DNA of 64,000 nt from Oasisia sp. SBJ-2009 (lineage: Eukaryota > Annelida > Polychaeta > Sabellida > Siboglinidae), in assembly GCA_964017155.1 (NCBI GenBank), contig OZ024857.1, positions 32,655,542 to 32,719,541 of the forward strand, written 5' to 3'. Of this stretch, positions 58,511-64,000 are shown piece after piece. Both the position numbers and the translations under genes were made by a program. Position 1 is the first letter of the stretch, and every line of letters starts with the position of its first letter. Under the pieces are notes generated by a model. It made no database searches, was not told where the DNA came from, and saw nothing but the letters and a program-made list of their open reading frames with translations.

Positions 58511-59831
58511 TATGAAGTGGGGAAGTTGTGTGGAGTGCGGAGGTTGGGTGGAGTGCGGAGGTTGCATGGAGTGCGGAAGTTGGGTGGAGTGCGGAAGTTG
58601 GGGGAGTGCGGAGGTTGGGTGAAATGGGGAGGTTGTGTGGAGTGGAGAGGTTGGGTGGAGGGGGGAGGTTGGGTGGAGTGGGGAGGATGGGTTGAAGTGG
58701 GGAGGTTGGGTGGAGTGGTGTGGTTGGTTGGAGTGCGTAGGTTGGGAGGAGTGGGGAGGTTGGGTGGAGTGCTGATGTTGGGTGGTGTTCGGAGGTTGGG
58801 TGGAGTGCGGAGGTTGGGTGGAGCGCGGTAGTTGCGTGGAGTACGGAAGTTGAGTGGTGTGCGGAAGTTGGGTGGAGTGCGGAAGTTGGGTGGAGTGCGG
58901 AAGTTGGGTGGAGTGCGGAGGTTGGGTTGAGTGCGGAAGTTGGTTCGAGTGCGGAGGTTGGTTGGAATGCGGAGGTTTGGTGAAGTGGGGAGGTTGGGTG
59001 AAGTGTGGAGGTTGGGTTGAGTGCGAACTTTGGGTGGAGTGCGGACGTTGGGTGGAGTGGGGAGGTTGGGTGAAGTAGGGAGGTTGGGTGAAGTGGGGAG
59101 GTTGGGTGGAGTGGGGAGGTTGGATGGAGTGGGGAGTTTGGGTGGAGTGGGGAGGTTGGGTGATGTGGGGAGGTTGGGTGAAGTGGGGAGGTTGGGCGGA
59201 GTGGGGAGGATGGGTGAAGTGGGGAGGTTCGGTGGAGTGGGGAGGTTGGGTGCTCTGGGGAGGTACGGTGAAGTGGGGAGGTTGGGTTGAGTGGGGAGGT
59301 TGTATGAAGTGGGGAAGTTGGGTGGAGTGCGGAAGTTGGGTGGAGTGCGGAGGTTGGGTGCAGGGGGGAGGTTGGGTGGAGTGGGGAGGATGGGTTGAAG
59401 TGGGGAGGTTGGGTGGAGTGGTGTGGTTGGTTGGAGTGCGTAGGTTGGGAGGAGTGGGGAGGTTGGGTGGAGTGCTGATGTTGGGTGGTGTTCGGAGGTT
59501 GGGTGAAGTGCGGAGGTTGGGTGGAGCGCGGAAGTTGCGTGGAGTACGGAAGTTGAGTGGTGTGCGGAAGTTGGGTGGAGTGCGGAAGTTGGGTGGAGTG
59601 CGGAGGTTGGGTGGAGTGCGGAGGTTGCATGGAGTGCGGAAGTTGGGTGGAGTGCGGAAGTTGGGTGGAGTGGGGAGGTTGGGTGAAGTAGGGAGGTTGG
59701 GTGAAGTGGGGAGGTTGGGTGGGGTGTGGAGGTTGGGTGGAGTGGGGAGTTTGGGTGATGTGGGGAGGTTGGGTGAAGTGGGGAGGTTGGGTGGAGTGGG
59801 GAGGTTGGGTGGAGTGGGGAGGTTGGGTGCT

Positions 59832-61848
59832 CTGGGGAGGTTGGGTGAAGTGGGGAGGTTGGGTGGAGTGAGGAGGTTGGGTGGAGTAGGGAATTTTAGT
59901 GGAGTGGTGAGGTTGGGTGATTTGGGGAGGTTGGGTGCAGTGGGGAGGTTGGGTGATGTGGGGAGGTTGGGTGAAGTGGGGAGGTTGGGTGAAATGGGGA
60001 GGTTGGGTTGAGTGGGGAGGTTGCATGGAGTGCGGAAGTTGGGTGGAGTGCGGAGGTTGCATGGAGTGCGGAAATTGGGTGGAGTGCGGAGGTTGGATGG
60101 AGTGCGAAGGTTGGGTGAAGTGGGGAGGTTGGGTGGAGTGGGGAGGTTGGGTGAAGTGGAGAAGTTGTGTGGAGTGCGGAGGTTTATGTGGAGTGCGGAG
60201 GTTGCATGGAGTGCGGAAGTTGGGTGGAGTGCGGAAGTTGGGTGGAGTGCGGAGGTTGGGTGAAGTGGGGAGGTTGGGTGGAGTGGGGAGGTTGGGTGGA
60301 GGGTGGAGGTTGGGTGGAGTGCGGAAGTTGTTTGGAGTGCGGAGATTGGGTGGAATGCGGAGGTTGGATGGAGTGCGAAGGTTGGGTGAAGTGGGGAGGT
60401 TGGGTGGAGTGGGGAGGTTGGGTGAAGTGGGGAGGTTGGGTGGAGTGAGGAGATTTGGTGAAGTTGGGAGGTTGGGTGAAGTGGGGAGGTTGGGTGAAGT
60501 GGGGAGGTTGGGTGGAGAGGGGAGTTTGGGCAGGGTGGGGAGGTTGGGTGGAGTGAGGAGGTTGGGTGAAGTTGGGAGGTTGGGTGAAGTGGGGAGGTTG
60601 GGTGGAGTGGGGAGGTTGGGTGGAGGGCGGAGGTTGGGTGGAGTGGTGTGGTTGGGTGGAGTGGGGAGGTTGGGTGAAGTGGGGAGGTTGGGTGGAGTGA
60701 GGAGGTTGGGTGAAGTTGGGAGGTTGGGTGAAGTGGGGAGGTTGGGTGGAGTGGGGAGGTTGGGTGAAGTGGGGAGGTTGGGTGAAGTGGGGAGATTGCG
60801 TGGAGTGGGGAGGTTGGGTGAAGTGGGGAGGTTGGGTGAAGTGTGGAGGTTGGGTTGAGTGCGAACTTTGGGTGGAGTGCGGACGTTGGGTGGAGTGGGG
60901 AGGTTGGGTGAAGTAGGGAGGTTGGGTGAAGTGGGGAGGTTGGGTGGAGTGGGTAGGTTTGGTGGAGTGGGGAGTTTGGGTGGAGTGGGGAGGTTGGGTG
61001 ATGTGGGGAGGTTGGGTGAAGTGGGGAGGTTGGGTGGAGTGGGGAGGATGGGTGAAGTGGGGAGGTTGGGTGAAGTGGGGAGGTTGGGTGGAGAGTGGAG
61101 GTTGGGTGGAGTGGGGAGGTTCGGTGGAGTGGGGAGGTTTGGTGCTCTGGGGCGGTAGGGTGAAGTGAGGAGGTTGGGTGGAGAGATGTGGTGGGTGGAG
61201 TGGGGAGTTTGAGTGGAGTGGGGAGGTTGGGTGATTTGGGGAGGTTGGGTGGAGTGGGCAGTTTGGGTGATGTGGGGAGGTTGGGTGAAGTGGGGAGGTT
61301 GGGCGAAGTGGGGAGGTTGGGTTGAGTGGGGAGGTTGTATGAAGTGGGGAAGTTGGGTGGAGTGCGGAAGTTGGGTGGAGTGCGGAGGTTGGGTGAAATG
61401 GGGAGGTTGGGTGGAGTGGGGAGGTTGGGTGGAGGGGGGAGGTTGGGTGGAGTGGGGAGGATGGGTTGAAGTGGGGAGGTTGGGTGGAGTGGTGTGGTTG
61501 GTTGGAGTGCGTAGGTTGGGAGGAGTGGGGAGGTTGCGTGGAGTGCTGATGTTGGGTGGTGTTCGGAGGTTGGGTGAAGTGCGGAGGTTGGGTGGAGCGC
61601 GGAAGTTGCGTGGAGTACGGAAGTTGAGTGGTGTGCGGAAGTTGGGTGGAGTGCGGAAGTTGGGTGGAGTGCGGAAGTTGGGTGGAGTGCGGAGGTTGGG
61701 TGGAGTGCGGAGGTTGCATGGAGTGCGGAAGTTGGGTGGAGTGCGGAAGTTGGGTGGAGTGGGGAGGTTGGGTGAAGTAGGGAGGTTGGGTGAAGTGGGG
61801 AGGTTGGGTGGGGTGTGGAGGTTGGGTGGAGTGGGGAGTTTGGGTGAT
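59832..61848 (+). repeat. About 2.0-kb terminal tandem duplication, left copy
   Basis: The left copy matches the immediately following segment at offset 2,017, for example GTAGGGAATTTTAG (59886 and 61903), GTTTATG (60183 and 62200) and GTGCGAACTTT (60861 and 62878). Near 61340 it lacks 54 bp (three class B monomers) that the right copy has, after which the offset is 2,071. GGGCAGGGTGG (60530) and GGGCGGTAGGG (61150) are shared only by these two copies. Confidence 0.85.
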
Positions 61849-63919
61849 GTGGGGAGGTTGGGTGAAGTGGGGAGGTTGGGTGGAGTGAGGAGGTTGGGTG
61901 GAGTAGGGAATTTTAGTGGAGTGGTGAGGTTGGGTGATTTGGGGAGGTTGGGTGCAGTGGGGAGGTTGGGTGATGTGGGGAGGTTGGGTGAAGTGGGGAG
62001 GTTGGGTGAAATGGGGAGGTTGGGTTGAGTGGGGAGGTTGCATGGAGTGCGGAAGTTGGGTGGAGTGCGGAGGTTGCATGGAGTGCGGAAATTGGGTGGA
62101 GTGCGGAGGTTGGATGGAGTGCGAAGGTTGGGTGAAGTGGGGAGGTTGGGTGGAGTGGGGAGGTTGGGTGAAGTGGAGAAGTTGTGTGGAGTGCGGAGGT
62201 TTATGTGGAGTGCGGAGGTTGCATGGAGTGCGGAAGTTGGGTGGAGTGCGGAAGTTGGGTGGAGTGCGGAGGTTGGGTGAAGTGGGGAGGTTGGGTGGAG
62301 TGGGGAGGTTGGGTGGAGGGTGGAGGTTGGGTGGAGTGCGGAAGTTGTTTGGAGTGCGGAGATTGGGTGGAATGCGGAGGTTGGATGGAGTGCGAAGGTT
62401 GGGTGAAGTGGGGAGGTTGGGTGGAGTGGGGAGGTTGGGTGAAGTGGGGAGGTTGCGTGGAGTGAGGAGATTTGGTGAAGTTGGGAGGTTGGGTGAAGTG
62501 GGGAGGTTGGGTGAAGTGGGGAGGTTGGGTGGAGAGGGGAGTTTGGGCAGGGTGGGGAGGTTGGGTGGAGTGAGGAGGTTGGGTGAAGTTGGGAGGTTGG
62601 GTGAAGTGGGGAGGTTGGGTGGAGTGGGGAGGTTGGGTGGAGGGCGGAGGTTGGGTGGAGTGGTGTGGTTGGGTGGAGTGGGGAGGTTGGGTGAAGTGGG
62701 GAGGTTGGGTGGAGTGAGGAGGTTGGGTGAAGTTGGGAGGTTGGGTGAAGTGGGGAGGTTGGGTTGAGTGGGGAGGTTGGGTGAAGTGGGGAGGTTGGGT
62801 GAAGTGGGGAGGTTGCGTGGAGTGGGGAGGTTGGGTGAAGTGGGGAGGTTGGGTGAAGTGTGGAGGTTGGGTTGAGTGCGAACTTTGGGTGGAGTGCGGA
62901 CGTTGGGTGGAGTGGGGAGGTTGGGTGAAGTAGGGAGGTTGGGTGAAGTGGGGAGGTTGGGTGGAGTGGGTAGGTTTGGTGGAGTGGGGAGTTTGGGTGG
63001 AGTGGGGAGGTTGGGTGATGTGGGGAGGTTGGGTGAAGTGGGGAGGTTGGGTGGAGTGGGGAGGATGGGTGAAGTGGGGAGGTTGGGTGAAGTGGGGAGG
63101 TTGGGTGGAGAGTGGAGGTTGGGTGGAGTGGGGAGGTTCGGTGGAGTGGGGAGGTTTGGTGCTCTGGGGCGGTAGGGTGAAGTGAGGAGGTTGGGTGGAG
63201 AGATGTGGTGGGTGGAGTGGGGAGTTTGAGTGGAGTGGGGAGGTTGGGTGATTTGGGGAGGTTGGGTGGAGTGGGCAGTTTGGGTGATGTGGGGAGGTTG
63301 GGTGAAGTGGGGAGGTTGGGCGAAGTGGGGAGGTTGGGTTGAGTGGGGAGGTTGTATGAAGTGGGGAAGTTGTGTGGAGTGCGGAGGTTGGGTGGAGTGC
63401 GGAGGTTGCATGGAGTGCGGAAGTTGGGTGGAGTGCGGAAGTTGGGTGGAGTGCGGAGGTTGGGTGAAATGGGGAGGTTGTGTGGAGTGGAGAGGTTGGG
63501 TGGAGGGGGGAGGTTGGGTGGAGTGGGGAGGATGGGTTGAAGTGGGGAGGTTGGGTGGAGTGGTGTGGTTGGTTGGAGTGCGTAGTTTGGGAGGAGGGGG
63601 GGAGGTTGGGTGGAGTGCTGATGTTGGGTGGTGTTCGGAGGTTGGGTGGAGTGCGGAGGTTGGGTGGAGCGCGGAAGTTGCGTGGAGTACGGAAGTTGAG
63701 TGGTGTGCGGAAGTTGGGTGGAGTGCGGAAGTTGGGTGGAGTGCGGAAGTTGGGTGGAGTGCGGAGGTTGGGTGGAGTGCGGAGGTTGCATGGAGTGCGG
63801 AAGTTGGGTGGAGTGCGGAAGTTGGGTGGAGTGGGGAGGTTGGGTGAAGTAGGGAGGTTGGGTGAAGTGGGGAGGTTGGGTGGGGTGTGGAGGTTGGGTG
63901 GAGTGGGGAGTTTGGGTGA
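61849..63919 (+). repeat. About 2.0-kb terminal tandem duplication, right copy
   Basis: The right copy directly abuts the left. Private changes are GTTGCGTGGAGTGAGGAG near 62453, GGTTGAGTGG near 62763 and a 7-G run at 63596-63602. After about 63919 the sequence repeats what precedes the left copy (59757-59840), as expected for a simple tandem duplication. The window ends inside that flank, at a GTGCTCTGG monomer. Confidence 0.83.
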
Positions 63920-64000
63920 TGTGGGGAGGTTGGGTGAAGTGGGGAGGTTGGGTGGAGTGGGGAGGTTGGGTGGAGTGGGGAGGTTGGGTGCTCTGGGGAG

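Larger units (their letters stand above)
1..64000 (+). repeat. 18-bp G-rich satellite/minisatellite array filling the window
   Basis: The whole window is a head-to-tail array of an 18-bp monomer with + strand consensus GTTGGGTGGAGTGGGGAG, all in one orientation, with no unique sequence between copies. I see about 3,500 monomers. A typical class A unit has 12 G, 4 T, 2 A and no C; class B units replace GTGGGGAG with GTGCGGAA or GTGCGGAG. The estimated overall composition is roughly 60% G with only a few percent C on this strand. Most neighbours differ by one to four substitutions; rare units are 16, 17, 19 or 23 bp. No gene, RNA gene, transposon remnant or regulatory site is supported anywhere, so this entry covers every gene-free stretch. 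Tandem satellites of this scale are characteristic of eukaryotic heterochromatin. I do not recognise the monomer as a named family. Confidence 0.97.

Noticed and set aside
1..64000. Telomeric repeat
   Set aside because: TTGGG occurs in each unit, but the period is 18 bp with a fixed longer consensus. No run of a 5- to 8-bp telomere unit exists.
1..64000. CRISPR array
   Set aside because: Repeats are contiguous with no unique spacers, and no cas-like genes are present.
1..64000. Transposable elements, insertion sequences or terminal inverted repeats
   Set aside because: I see no inverted copies of the monomer, no target-site duplications, no poly-A tract and no transposase or reverse transcriptase motif.
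1..64000. tRNA, rRNA or other structured RNA genes
   Set aside because: The near absence of C on one strand precludes ordinary stem pairing, and no conserved tRNA or rRNA signature is visible.
1..64000. Round-number offsets (30,200; 15,000; 2,000 bp) as a sign of artificial construction
   Set aside because: Other offsets (1,278; 1,781; 2,017; 4,629; 5,373; 6,465; 6,535) are not round, and the round ones include private indels and substitutions, so coincidence is the simpler reading.
1..64000. A new gene-based system such as a defence island or biosynthetic cluster
   Set aside because: No gene-like sequence exists in the window. Any novelty here is in repeat organisation and DNA structure.

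Overview
This window is non-coding satellite/minisatellite DNA from end to end. It is one uninterrupted head-to-tail array of an 18-bp G/T-rich monomer, always in the same orientation, about 3,500 copies. The consensus on the + strand, in one phase, is GTTGGGTGGAGTGGGGAG. I found no unique sequence, protein gene, RNA gene, transposon, CRISPR array, origin or promoter that I can support. A homogeneous array of this length with nested higher-order duplications is typical of eukaryotic heterochromatin (subtelomeric, pericentromeric, sex-chromosome or microchromosome). The taxon cannot be read from the sequence.

Monomers fall into two main classes. Class A ends in GTGGGGAG and has two G-runs of three or more per unit. 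Class B carries GTGCGGAA or GTGCGGAG, which breaks one G-run and adds a CpG. A common sub-variant has GGTGAAG in place of GGTGGAG. The classes occur as alternating clusters, so the array is a mosaic. About 23 copies of a composite landmark containing a 19-bp monomer (GTTTATG), about 33 copies of a GTGCGAACTTT monomer, and scattered 16-, 17- and 23-bp monomers act as markers from which the larger structure can be read.

Layout. Positions 1-14752 and 30201-44952 are two near-identical copies, 30,200 bp apart, of a segment at least 14.75 kb long; the left end lies outside the window. At 14753 copy 1 switches to sequence matching the left flank of copy 2 (29953 onward). From 14753 to 30200 the array is built from shorter duplications: a start-like block repeated at 15001, 18747, 25212 and 30201; a 1,781-bp tandem duplication (19294-22837) with a 450-bp tandem duplication nested inside it; a 1.58-kb pair (15962 and 22497); and small local tandems of 163 and 90 bp near 27.7-28.6 kb. 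From 44953 to 64000 the mosaic continues: a 3-kb block already present in both long copies appears a third time (46357-49380), a 1.65-kb block is duplicated (44730 and 50103), and the window ends in a tandem duplication of about 2.0 kb (59832-63919).

The very long open frames on both strands (up to 3,087 codons) follow from an 18-bp period of six codons with few possible stops. The encoded hexapeptide drifts through all three registers within a single open frame, which argues against coding. The biology of interest is structural: a 64-kb tract of extreme G/C strand asymmetry with dense G-quadruplex potential, organised as a nested and apparently recently duplicated higher-order array. All offsets and boundaries were read by eye from the sequence. 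Most boundaries are good to about one or two monomers.
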